From: JABMMZ01 sp044357345
GTDB taxonomy: Bacteria; Bacteroidota; Bacteroidia; NS11-12g; UBA955
Assembly: GCA_044357345.1 (NCBI GenBank)
Contig: JBIKPR010000074.1
Span: 1-12,114, forward strand
Reading direction: 5' to 3'
Length of the DNA: 12,114 bases
The notes under the pieces are model-generated. The model did not search any database, was not told the DNA's origin, and saw only the letters and a list, made by a program, of their open reading frames with translations. Positions within the stretch are counted from its first letter, which is position 1. The number at the start of each line of letters is the position of its first letter. Position numbers and translations under genes: made by a program. Positions 1-8,800 of the stretch are shown here, piece by piece.

Positions 1-696
1 TCACATCCAGCAGGATTAATTGCTGCTGGTTTATTAAACAACCCACTTGAACATTGTCATATCGTTACTTCAACTACCCATAAAACCTTAAGAGGACCAA
101 GAGGAGGTATCATTATGATGGGTAAAGATTTTGAAAACCCTTGGGGCCTTAAAACTCCAAAAGGAGAAACAAAAATGATGAGTGCAGTTTTAGATGGCGC
201 AGTTTTTCCAGGCACCCAAGGTGGCCCACTAGAACATGTAATTGCAGCAAAAGCGGTTGCTTTTGGAGAAGCTTTAACTGAGGAATATAAATCGTATATG
301 AAACAAGTTAAGTTAAATGCAAATGCTTTAGCTAAAAGTATGGTTGAATTAGGCTATAAAATCATTTCTGGCGGAACTGAAAATCATTTAATGTTAATTG
401 ATTTGCGTCCAAAAGGAGATTTAATTACTGGCAAATTGGCTGAAAACACATTGGTAAAATGTGATATAACAATTAATAAAAATACTGTGCCTTTTGAAAC
501 ACGATCTCCTTTTGTGACCTCGGGCATACGCCTAGGTACTCCAGCGATTACTTCTCGAGGTATGAAAGAAGAGCATATGGCTAAAATAGCCAGTTTGATT
601 GACAAAGCATTGATGAATCATGACAATGCAGAAGTCTTATCAAGTATTAAGCTTGAAGTAAACACTTGGATGAAACAATTCCCTTTGTATAGTTAA
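1..696 (+). CDS. glyA: Serine hydroxymethyltransferase, C-terminal 231 codons (5' end outside window)
   Basis: PLP-dependent cytosolic enzyme that interconverts serine plus tetrahydrofolate with glycine plus 5,10-methylene-tetrahydrofolate, the main one-carbon source. The reading frame is open from base 1, so the first in-frame ATG pair (115) is internal and not the start. Visible family motifs are the active-site block STTHKTLRGPRGG, whose PLP-binding lysine is codon 82-84; GTQGGPLEHVIAAKAVAFGE; GGTENHLMLIDLRPKG; INKNTVP; and SPFVTSGIRLGTPAIT, whose arginine (codon 529-531) matches the substrate-carboxylate arginine of the E. coli enzyme. Against the roughly 420-residue family, about the first 200 residues are missing because of the window edge. 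The C-terminus is complete and no frame break is seen. It is followed after 4 nt by a membrane-protein gene, so the two are probably cotranscribed. Confidence 0.97.
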   Translation, partial: SHPAGLIAAGLLNNPLEHCHIVTSTTHKTLRGPRGGIIMMGKDFENPWGLKTPKGETKMMSAVLDGAVFPGTQGGPLEHVIAAKAVAFGEALTEEYKSYMKQVKLNANALAKSMVELGYKIISGGTENHLMLIDLRPKGDLITGKLAENTLVKCDITINKNTVPFETRSPFVTSGIRLGTPAITSRGMKEEHMAKIASLIDKALMNHDNAEVLSSIKLEVNTWMKQFPLYS

Positions 697-700
697 GATT

Positions 701-1105
701 ATGCGCCATTTCAAGACCAGTTTACTTTGGTTGGCGTTCTTATTCCTATTGTCTCAATCTTGGATAGATACCCAAGAAAATATCTTATTTGGTTTTATAT
801 TTAGACTTATACCGAGTTTATGTTTGTTAATTTGGTTTATCTTGTCCCTATTTATTAAGCAAGCATTAATCATTAATGCTTTAACTATTCCAAAATGGGC
901 TTTATTAGCTTTGAAAACTTTACGCCCTCTGGCAAGTGCACTAATTATTCTTGGTGCACTTTTAAAAATTATGCATTGGAGTGGCGGCTTCTATTTTTTA
1001 ATATTTGGCATTGGAGCTTTGGCAATTTATTCTACAATACTAAATTTATATTCCAATATTAAAAGCAAACAGAATATTGAAATCCTTGATGATCTAAAAA
1101 ATTAA
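701..1105 (+). CDS. Small polytopic membrane protein with a KIMHW motif
   Basis: Protein of 134 residues with no function I can assign. It is very hydrophobic, with about four likely membrane segments around residues 6-22, 27-50, 66-88 and 95-117, and a short charged C-terminal tail (from about 119, KSKQNIEILDDLKN) likely outside the membrane. The stretch GALLKIMHWSGG (residues 85-96) resembles the K-(I/M)-x-H-W-P-G turn found after a membrane helix in GldL and several uncharacterised Bacteroidota membrane proteins. That is a motif-level resemblance and does not make it a GldL: the length and the remaining sequence do not match. The ATG lies 4 nt after the glyA stop, with no obvious Shine-Dalgarno, which suggests translational coupling and one transcript. 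That transcript would end at the hairpin just downstream. Confidence 0.8.
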   Translation: MRHFKTSLLWLAFLFLLSQSWIDTQENILFGFIFRLIPSLCLLIWFILSLFIKQALIINALTIPKWALLALKTLRPLASALIILGALLKIMHWSGGFYFLIFGIGALAIYSTILNLYSNIKSKQNIEILDDLKN

Positions 1106-1450
1106 AACATAAAAAAAGGGGTACATTAAATGCACCCCTTTTTAGTATAATTATTTATATCTTATTGCAAAACTACACGTTTGGTAATCACTTGTCCATC
1201 CGCGATTAACTTGATGGTGTAAACACCACTTGAATTTCCGCTTAAGTTGATTTCAAATTTGCTGTTTGAATCAGTATAGTTGTTCACTAAAATTAGTTGA
1301 CCCATTGCATTGTATACTTCTATACTTGCTGTCTGAGCAACTAAACCTTGTAAATCAACATTTACTATTCCACTACTTGGATTAGGGTAAACACTAACTG
1401 TTTCTTCGATTGATTTAACTCCGCTTACAGAAACTGTGCTGTTAAAGCAT
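1106..1450. repeat. Copy A of a homogenised 345-bp block (sorting domain 3' end plus terminator)
   Basis: Aligns without gaps to 5543-5887 at a constant offset of 4437. By hand I count 17 differences in 345 positions (about 95% identity), including a perfectly identical 92-nt run at 1316-1407. Just beyond, in 1451-1550 against 5888-5987, I count 23 differences in 100. The block covers the last roughly 95 codons of the 1370-aa gene, its stop and its terminator. Confidence 0.85.
1111..1143. terminator. Bidirectional intrinsic terminator between converging genes
   Basis: Inverted repeat with arms AAAAAGGGGT and ACCCCTTTTT, an A-C mismatch, then CAT/ATG pairing around a TAA loop. It has a T-run on the + strand and an A-run that becomes a T-run on the - strand, so it can end both the glyA transcript (stop 1105) and the converging 1370-aa gene (stop 1162). 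It is a slightly mismatched copy of the hairpin at 5548-5580 and belongs to the duplicated 3' block. Confidence 0.85.
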
Positions 1451-4400
1451 CTAGGCCAGTATGTAATATAAACGTATCTAGTATAATCATCTGAAGTATT
1501 GTTGCTTGGGTCTGTAACTCTATAGGTAATATTATATACACCCTCTTCCCAAATATTTACATTTTGACTAACTATTTCAACCAAAGGTCTTAAATCACTA
1601 GGACTATAATAGTTATCAGAAGTAGACAATCCCCACATTGGCCATATGTTTTCTCCTACACAACCGTGGATGATTTCTCCCCAAATACTTGGAGCTACTT
1701 TATCTTCTACCTTCACGGTGCGCGTTCTTTGAGAGGTGTTACCAGAACCATCTATAGCTTCATAAACTTCGGTGTAAACACCGACAATATTTTCATTTAC
1801 ATTGTCAAATATTTTAACCAAACTAACTTGACCAGGGCCATAATAATTGTCAGTAACCGAAGGCGCTATAGAGTTATAAACTGTTCTAACTTTATGGTTT
1901 ACAACTTCAAAAGTATTCAAAATAATTGTTGGTGCAATATAATCATCAACAACATAATTACGGCTTAACGTTGCTGAATTACCTGTAGAATCTTTTGCGG
2001 TATAAACAACTGGGTAAGTCCTTTTCAATAGCGTATTTACAGGACCATTAAAGCCCCAATTTTTGATCAACATTGGATTGTTATCATAGCCATCTTCAAC
2101 TGTTGTTTGGTCGAACCAAACACTTGCAATTTGAATTTTGTCATCACCACCAGCAGTAAAGATTGGAGCAATTGTATCAACTACGCAAATGTCTCTAGTT
2201 TTCATTACCATATTTCCAGAAACATCTTTAACAGTATAAGTCAATACATAATTACCAACCACTTTTGAATCAACAAAACCTGTAGTTACAATTGCTGAAG
2301 TTAAATTAAATGGCGCTTTATTGTCAGTTGCTGTTGCACCTGGATCAACATAAGGCGCATTGGTTCTATCTGCTTGTAAACATTTCGTGCTGCCTGGATT
2401 TAATGTTAAAATTGGCTTTGTTAAATCATTTACAACAATTATAACCCTTGACACTGGCTGGGCTTTATTGCCCGATTTATCTGTTACATTAAATTCAGAA
2501 GTGTACATACCTGTAACATTCACATCCAAATCTGTTGTCATTACAATATCAGATGTGATATCACCTTCTGAAGCATCATAGGCAGTTGCTAGAGCATCGG
2601 TATAAGAAGCACCAATTTCCATTCTTACGGTATCACTACCTTTAAGGGTAATAACCGGGCGTTGGTTATCATTAGCTAAGACGATGCTATAGTCTTCATA
2701 TTCTCCTGCAGTAATTGGACCGCAAGGCGTAGTAGATTCATTGTTGTAATTAATAGCAACACGCAATTTGGTTTTACCTTCAAATGATTGAGACAAAGCA
2801 GGAACGGTAATCACAAGAGATTTTGTTTGGTTGTATGTGCTGGTTTCGTAGAATAATTCTTCACCTGCATCATCAAAATCACCATCTATGTTCCAGTCAA
2901 TCCAAGCTTTTCTATTGGCAGGGTCAACATTGCTATTTCTAGAAACTTCAAGCGTGTATTTTTTACCGTAAGTTAAGTTAGCGCTGATTTGATCACTGTA
3001 ATCAGTATAAGGATTTATGCCTGAAGTGGTGTAGTTGTTAATTAAATCAACATTATTGTCAGTTAATTTAACCCTGTTGATACCAACATCAGTTGAAAGT
3101 ATGTATGATGACGGCGCACAATAGTCTAAGGCACAAACGAATTTATTTTTAACAATTGTTTTAGAGGTATTTGTTGGATCTAATGAGTTATAACCCTTCA
3201 AACTAATTGTATAACAACCAGGAGAAGTAAACTTAATGATTGGCATTGGAATGCTATCACCAGGGGTTGCATTGTATTTAATGAAACCTGGTCCGTAAGT
3301 TGAAGGACTAGCAGGGGCATTCATCAAAGTATAAGTCGTTGGGAAAATACCCCATTCAAATCTATTGGCTTTATCACTAATTGCCTTGAACGTAACTAAA
3401 TCATTATTTACAGTTGGTCTACGGTTAGATACAACCGCATCAAGCTCAGTTGAAGTACTAGGCGTTACAACATCGATAGTGGTACATGATTTATTGTTGC
3501 CAACACAAGATTTCATTTCAAGACATACTTTGTATTGACCATCGGTGTAGAAGGTATATCTAAAATCTTTTTTAGCATTGTTAGAAACTTGGTTGTCATC
3601 AATAGTCCACTCCCAGGTAGGAACACCAACAATATTTTGAGTCTTATTGGTGAACAAAGCTGGGGTTGCATTATAATTCGGAATTGTATTTGAACTAAAT
3701 GCAGGCGTTGGCAAAGTAGCAGGGCCAAGCTCTGAAACATAAGAACCAGCATAACCAGAATCTACTCCAGCACCATCTGATTCAAATAAAATATACATAC
3801 TTCCGCTTTTCGCAACAACCGAAGCTGGAGCCTTAGCGCCTTTTGTCCATGAAGCCAAAAGCGTTGTTCCAACTCCACCTGGAGTTTTACCATCCCAAAC
3901 ACTTAATTTATCTGCAGCATCTGCAAATTTTAAGCGGGTCATGGTTAATGTGATTTTCTTCGCATTACAAGGCGTAATCTGCAAGTAAGAGCGGGAACCT
4001 AAACCTTGGTTGTTGCCGTATTGTAAGTTTGGACCGCCATCGTCAAATATTGTTCCACCCGGACTTCCAACCACGTTATCGCTATTAGGTCCATAAGTGC
4101 CGTAGCCTAAGTTATATTGTGTTGGCAGGGTAACAGTAATGTAGCAGGTCTTTTTAAGAGGTGCAGAAGGTCCAACATCATTCTTGGACGTTAAGGTTAC
4201 GGTATAACAGCCTGGTATATCAAAGGCAAATTGAGGATTTTGGGTAAACTCGTTGTTGCCATTGCCAAAAGGATCTGAATAAACTTCACCTGTTGCCAAG
4301 CAAGGATAAAAACCAGATGACGCATAAGTAGTTGAATCGTATACATCCCAAGTCCAATCGTAAGGCCCATTTGAAGACAAATCGAAAAGTTGTGTAAACT

Positions 4401-5274
4401 CATATTGTTCAACAGTCAATCTGTTGGCAACAAAATCAGCAACTGGTATACCAGTTGGCGTATTTAAAGTTAAACATTTAATAATTGAATCGCTACCCAA
4501 ACAATTGGTGCTTTTTAATTTAACACACTGGGTTCCACTAGCGCTCCAAGTATAATTAAAATTAACACTGTTGGGTGCCTCTATAGAACCATCGTTGTTA
4601 GCATCCCATTCGTGAGAGATATAACCAGTTTGGTTGTTGTTCAAAAATTTAACAACTGTTTTAACCCAAGCGCTAGAGGGTGCAATAAAGTTAGCGCTTA
4701 CAGATGAAGGCAACTGAAGATTAACTGTGTAATCTTCTGTCTCGCCCCAAGTATAAGTGCCGCAAGATGATCCTGGATTATTTACAGCTCCCTCAATCAT
4801 AACAACACGCATTCTGGTATTACCAGGTGTGATGTTACATGGTACTGACCACGTATATGTAAAGGTAGCGCCTGCGCCATTCTTGCTTTGAGAGGTTGCA
4901 GCAACTGCCTCAGCTTTCTGAAAAGTACCATCTTTGTTGTAGTCAATCCAAGCATTACATGCATAGGTATAATGACCATTACATGTGCTTTCAACAATAG
5001 TGATCGTATAAGAACGGCCAGCAGATAAATCCACAGGCGTTAATCCTGTCCAATCTGTATAGGTTTGACATGTAGGAGTAGAGGATACATTATTTAAAGT
5101 AACAGTGTTTCCTTTTAAATAAACTGATGCAATATCTTCGTCTGCAGTAGATGTGGCGTTTGAAGAACAATACTGCGCAGATACAGAATTGATACCAAGA
5201 ATAAACAAACATAATAGACCGAAAAGCCTATTTAGTATTATTCTTCCAATGATTTTATTAGTAAACTTATCCAT
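1162..5274 (-). CDS. Giant secreted modular protein with T9SS sorting domain (GEVED/PKD/CUB/Ig), downstream paralogue
   Basis: Protein of 1370 residues, probably exported by Sec and then across the outer membrane by T9SS to become surface-bound or released. Approximate order: signal peptide 1-33 with likely cleavage VSA|Q; GEVED domain 85-187 (AWIDYNKDGTF at 108-118, GETEDY at 177); PKD-like 192-271 and 277-382; CUB-like 386-514 (DKLSVWDG at 455, ILFESDGAGVDSGYAGSY at 495); PKD-like 523-604 and 610-715; second GEVED 719-866 (AWIDWNIDGDFDDAGE at 790, GEYEDY at 857); five DUF5011/HYR-like Ig repeats 871-949, 952-1033, 1036-1110, 1114-1190 and 1194-1271; type A sorting domain about 1292-1370 (SVYPNPSSG at 1294, SGVYTIKL, final KRVVLQ). 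The many D-x-N/D-x-D-G loops could bind calcium. No protease, glycosidase or other enzyme motif was found, so adhesion or structure is an inference. The only plausible start gives an intact signal peptide. It lies 324 bp downstream of its paralogue, beyond a terminator, and no canonical promoter is visible. Confidence 0.95.
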   Translation of the reverse strand: MDKFTNKIIGRIILNRLFGLLCLFILGINSVSAQYCSSNATSTADEDIASVYLKGNTVTLNNVSSTPTCQTYTDWTGLTPVDLSAGRSYTITIVESTCNGHYTYACNAWIDYNKDGTFQKAEAVAATSQSKNGAGATFTYTWSVPCNITPGNTRMRVVMIEGAVNNPGSSCGTYTWGETEDYTVNLQLPSSVSANFIAPSSAWVKTVVKFLNNNQTGYISHEWDANNDGSIEAPNSVNFNYTWSASGTQCVKLKSTNCLGSDSIIKCLTLNTPTGIPVADFVANRLTVEQYEFTQLFDLSSNGPYDWTWDVYDSTTYASSGFYPCLATGEVYSDPFGNGNNEFTQNPQFAFDIPGCYTVTLTSKNDVGPSAPLKKTCYITVTLPTQYNLGYGTYGPNSDNVVGSPGGTIFDDGGPNLQYGNNQGLGSRSYLQITPCNAKKITLTMTRLKFADAADKLSVWDGKTPGGVGTTLLASWTKGAKAPASVVAKSGSMYILFESDGAGVDSGYAGSYVSELGPATLPTPAFSSNTIPNYNATPALFTNKTQNIVGVPTWEWTIDDNQVSNNAKKDFRYTFYTDGQYKVCLEMKSCVGNNKSCTTIDVVTPSTSTELDAVVSNRRPTVNNDLVTFKAISDKANRFEWGIFPTTYTLMNAPASPSTYGPGFIKYNATPGDSIPMPIIKFTSPGCYTISLKGYNSLDPTNTSKTIVKNKFVCALDYCAPSSYILSTDVGINRVKLTDNNVDLINNYTTSGINPYTDYSDQISANLTYGKKYTLEVSRNSNVDPANRKAWIDWNIDGDFDDAGEELFYETSTYNQTKSLVITVPALSQSFEGKTKLRVAINYNNESTTPCGPITAGEYEDYSIVLANDNQRPVITLKGSDTVRMEIGASYTDALATAYDASEGDITSDIVMTTDLDVNVTGMYTSEFNVTDKSGNKAQPVSRVIIVVNDLTKPILTLNPGSTKCLQADRTNAPYVDPGATATDNKAPFNLTSAIVTTGFVDSKVVGNYVLTYTVKDVSGNMVMKTRDICVVDTIAPIFTAGGDDKIQIASVWFDQTTVEDGYDNNPMLIKNWGFNGPVNTLLKRTYPVVYTAKDSTGNSATLSRNYVVDDYIAPTIILNTFEVVNHKVRTVYNSIAPSVTDNYYGPGQVSLVKIFDNVNENIVGVYTEVYEAIDGSGNTSQRTRTVKVEDKVAPSIWGEIIHGCVGENIWPMWGLSTSDNYYSPSDLRPLVEIVSQNVNIWEEGVYNITYRVTDPSNNTSDDYTRYVYITYWPRCFNSTVSVSGVKSIEETVSVYPNPSSGIVNVDLQGLVAQTASIEVYNAMGQLILVNNYTDSNSKFEINLSGNSSGVYTIKLIADGQVITKRVVLQ

Positions 5275-5459
5275 ATAAATGTTATTTGGTTTGCAATTTA
5301 AGGTGTTTTTTACAATAATTTAATCTTGTGAAATAAATTTTAAATAGTAATTGAGTGCTTTACAATGATTTAAAAAAAGAAAAAAACAATTTAAAATATT
5401 AACTAACTCATATTCAATATTATATAAATTTAAAATAAGTTAAGTCAAAGAAACATTAT

Positions 5460-5498
5460 TTGACAATTAATTGACAATTAATTGACAATTAATTGACA
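5460..5498. repeat. 11-bp tandem array (TTGACAATTAA, 3 full copies plus TTGACA)
   Basis: Perfect copies start at 5460, 5471 and 5482, followed by the partial TTGACA at 5493. The period is close to one helical turn, so each copy shows the same face of the DNA. It lies 186-224 bp upstream of the start codon of the 1370-aa gene and about 50 bp past the terminator of the 1397-aa gene. It could be an iterated operator or a slippage-prone array. The function is unknown. Confidence 0.95.
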
Positions 5499-5542
5499 AA
5501 AAACAAGATTGAAATCCAAAAAAATATGTTCAGCATTGCCTT

Positions 5543-5887
5543 AACATAAAAAAAGGGGTGCAATAAATGCACCCCTTTTTAGTATAATAATTTATATCTT
5601 ATTGTAAAACAACGCGCTTGGTAATCACTTGTCCATCTGCGATTAACTTGATGGTGTAAACACCACTTGCATTTCCGCTTAAGTTGATTTCAAATTTGCT
5701 GTTTGACTCAGTGTAGTTGTTCACTAAAATTAATTGACCCATTGCATTGTACACTTCTATACTTGCTGTCTGAGCAACTAAACCTTGTAAATCAACATTT
5801 ACTATTCCACTACTTGGATTAGGGTAAACACTAACTGTTTCTTCAATTGATTTAACCTCGTTTACAGAAACTGTGCTGTTAAAGCAT
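5543..5887. repeat. Copy B of the homogenised 345-bp block
   Basis: Partner of 1106-1450 at offset 4437 with no gaps. It covers the terminator, the stop and the last roughly 95 codons of the 1397-aa gene. The identical 92-nt core is at 5753-5844. Identity falls to about 77% immediately on the 5' side of the gene. Confidence 0.85.
5548..5580 (-). terminator. Strong intrinsic terminator of the 1397-aa gene
   Basis: Perfect 13-bp stem AAAAAGGGGTGCA / TGCACCCCTTTTT around the loop ATAAA (5563-5567). On the - strand the stem ends in a T-run, 19 bp past the stop codon. It should largely separate transcription of the two paralogues, so the downstream one needs its own promoter or relies on read-through. 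Confidence 0.88.
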
Positions 5888-8800
5888 TTTGGCCAGTAAG
5901 TGAAGTAAACCAATCTAGTGAATTCGTTTGAAGTATTGTTACTTGGGTCAGTTACTCTATAAGTAATTGAATAGATACCTTCTTCCCAAATATTAACGTT
6001 TTGATTAACTATCTCAACCAAAGGTTTCAAATCTGCTGGACTGTAGTAGTTATCAGTAGTTGAAATTCCATACATTGGCCAAATATTTTCACCTACACAA
6101 CCGTGGATGATTTCAGCCCAGATTCTTGGAGCTTGTGTATCAACAACTTTAACTGTTCTGGTTTTTTGTGATTTGTTACCTGAACCGTCTACTGCCTCAT
6201 ATACTTCTGTGTAAGTACCTAGTTTAGTTGCATCAACATCACTGAAGATTTTAACCAAACTTACTTGTCCAGATCCATAGTAGTTATCAGATACTGCTGC
6301 TGCAATTGAATTGTATGAAGTTCTTACTTCATGATAAACAACATCAAATGTATTTAAGTTAATTACAGGTGCGATAAAGTCATCTACTCTATAATTTCTA
6401 GAAGTAGCTGTAGCTTGATTTGAACTTTGATCATAAGCAGTATATACAACTGGATATGTTCTTCTCAATAAAGTATTAACTGGACCATTGAAGCCCCAAG
6501 TTTTAACTAATACAGGAGAATTGTCATAAGCATCAGTAGCTGTTGTTTGGTCAAACCAAACACTTCCAATTTGAATTCTATTGTCGCCTAAGGTGTCAAT
6601 GGTTGGTGCTTTTGTATCTTCAACACAAACTGTTCTAGTTTTGCTCACCATATTACCAGCTACGTCTTTTACAGTATATGTAATAGCATAACTACCAATT
6701 GTACGAGAATCTACAGATCCAGAAGTGATGATTGATGAAGTTAAGTTGAATGGTGCTTTGTTGTCAGTTGCTGTTGCACCTGGATCTACATAAGGAGCAT
6801 TATCTCTTCTTGCTTCAATACATCCAGCATTACCAGGATTTAAAGTTAAAATTGGCTTTGTTAAATCATTAACAACAATGATTGTGCGAATTGCAGGTGC
6901 TGCTTTGTTACCTGATTTATCAGTAACATTATATTCATAAGTATATAAACCTGTAACAGCGGCATCTAAGTCTGTTGTTCCAATTGGTGTTAATGAACCT
7001 TCAGATGCATCATATGCGGTTGCACCAGCATCAGTATATGAAGTACCAACTTCAATTCTTACTGTGTCATTACCAATTAAAGTAATTACTGGAGGGTTGT
7101 TGTCATTGTATAATACAATTCCATAATCCTCAAATTCACCAGCAGTGATAGGTCCACAAGCTGTAGTACTTTCGTTGTTGTAGTTAGCTGCAATTCTCAA
7201 TTTAGTTAAACCTTCGAATGATTGCGCTAGAGCAGGAACAGTGAATGATACGTTTACAGTAGAATTATATGAACTGCCCTCAGTAAGTATTTGCTCACCA
7301 GCATCATCAAAGTCACCATCGATGTTCCAGTCAATCCAAGCTTTTCTGTTCGCTGGGTCAACTGTACCTACTCTTGATACTTCTAAATTGTAAGATCTAC
7401 CAAAAGTTAGGTTTGCTTTAGCTGTGCTACTAAAGTCGCTATAGCTTGCAACGCCTGAAGTTGAATAGTTGTTAATTAGTTCAGATGAACCATCCAATAC
7501 TTTTACTCTGTTAATACCTACGTCACTACTTAATATGTAAGATGAAGGTGAGCAATAATCCAAAGCACAAATAAATTTGTTCTTAACAACTGTTTTAGTT
7601 GTGTTGGTTGGATCTAAAGAATTGTATGCTTTTAAAGTAATAGTGTAACAACCAGGACTTGTAAATTTCAATCTTGGTGTTGGGATACTATCACCAGGAG
7701 TAGCATTGTATTTAATAAAACCTGTTCCATATGTAGATGGACCTGCAGGTGGGTTCATTAAAGTATAAGTTGCTGGGAAAATAGTCCATTCGAATCTATT
7801 TGCTTTGTCGCTTAAAGGTCTCAATGTTGTAACATCAACATTAATGTTTGGACGACGGTTAGAAGCTATGAAATCTAAAGATGTTTGAGTGCTTGGAGTT
7901 ACAACATCTATTGTAGTACAAGATTTGTTGTTACCTACGCAAGATTTAATTTCTAAACATACTTTGTACTGACCATCTGTGTAGAAGGTATATCTAAAGT
8001 CTTTGTTTGCATTTCTTGCAACTTGATTGTCATCAATTGTCCATTCCCAAGTTGGAACACCTACTATGTTGGTAGTTGTATTGGTAAACAATACAGGTGT
8101 AGCATTATAACTTGGAACAGTGTTGGTCGAGAACTGAGGAACCGGCAATGTAGCAGGTCCTAATTCTGAAGTATATGATCCAGCATATCCAGAGTCAGTT
8201 CCAGCATTATCTGATTCAAATAATAAATACATGCTTCCACTGGTTGCAGTAACAGATTGTGGAGCTTTAGAGCTCATTCCCCATGAAGCCAACAATGTAG
8301 TACCTGGGCCACCTGGTGCTTTACCATCCCATACACTTAATTTATCAGCAGCATCTTTAAACTTCAATCGAGTCATTTTTAACACAATTTTAGAAGCGTT
8401 ACATGGAGTGATTTGTAAATAAGAACGAGTTCCTAAACCTTGACCACCACCGTAATTTAAATTTGGTCCGCCATCATCAAAAATAGTTCCACTTGGACTA
8501 CCTACAATGTTGTCGTTGTTTGGACCATAAGTTCCATAACCCAAATTGTATTGAGTTGGCAATGTTACAGTGATATAACATACTTTTCTTTTTGGAGCTG
8601 AAGGGCCTACATCATTTTTAGCAGTTAATACTACAGTGTAGCATCCTGGTATATCAAATGCAAACTCAGGGTTTCTTGTAAACTCATTGTTACCATTTCC
8701 CCAAGGATCTGAATATAAATCGCCATCTGTTAAATTAGGATAGTATCCAGATGAAGCATAAGTTGTAGAATCATAAACGTCCCAAGTCCAATCGTATGGT

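Larger units (their letters stand above)
5275..5598. other. Spacer between the two paralogous genes
   Basis: 324 bp without a credible gene. From high to low coordinates (the direction of transcription) it holds the stop-proximal 3' UTR and terminator of the upstream paralogue (to about 5548), an 11-bp tandem repeat at 5460-5498, and then about 185 bp of very AT-rich DNA leading to the ATG of the downstream paralogue. I looked on the - strand for TAnnTTTG with a TTG about 19 nt upstream, the form used by the upstream paralogue, and found no convincing match. Confidence 0.75.

Noticed and set aside
115..120. ATG pair as the start of the serine hydroxymethyltransferase gene
   Set aside because: The frame is open and clearly homologous upstream to base 1, including the PLP lysine at 82-84, so these are internal methionines and the gene is only cut by the window edge.
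1666..2581. Open frames on the + strand (1666-1968, 2360-2581) antisense to the 1370-aa gene
   Set aside because: Their translations look like low-complexity shadow sequence with no start context or homology, while the opposite strand encodes well-matched domains throughout.
3513..4997. Short - strand frames (3513-3752, 4197-4412, 4797-4997) inside the 1370-aa gene
   Set aside because: Out-of-frame shadows of the modular coding sequence. No break in the main frame suggests a frameshift.
5460..5498. CRISPR-like array
   Set aside because: Units are 11 bp and contiguous with no spacers, and there are no cas genes in the window.
8231..8422. Antisense frame in the 1397-aa gene, and a similar one at 10065-10250 in the glucosaminidase gene
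   Set aside because: Shadows of conserved coding sequence on the other strand, with no supporting signals.
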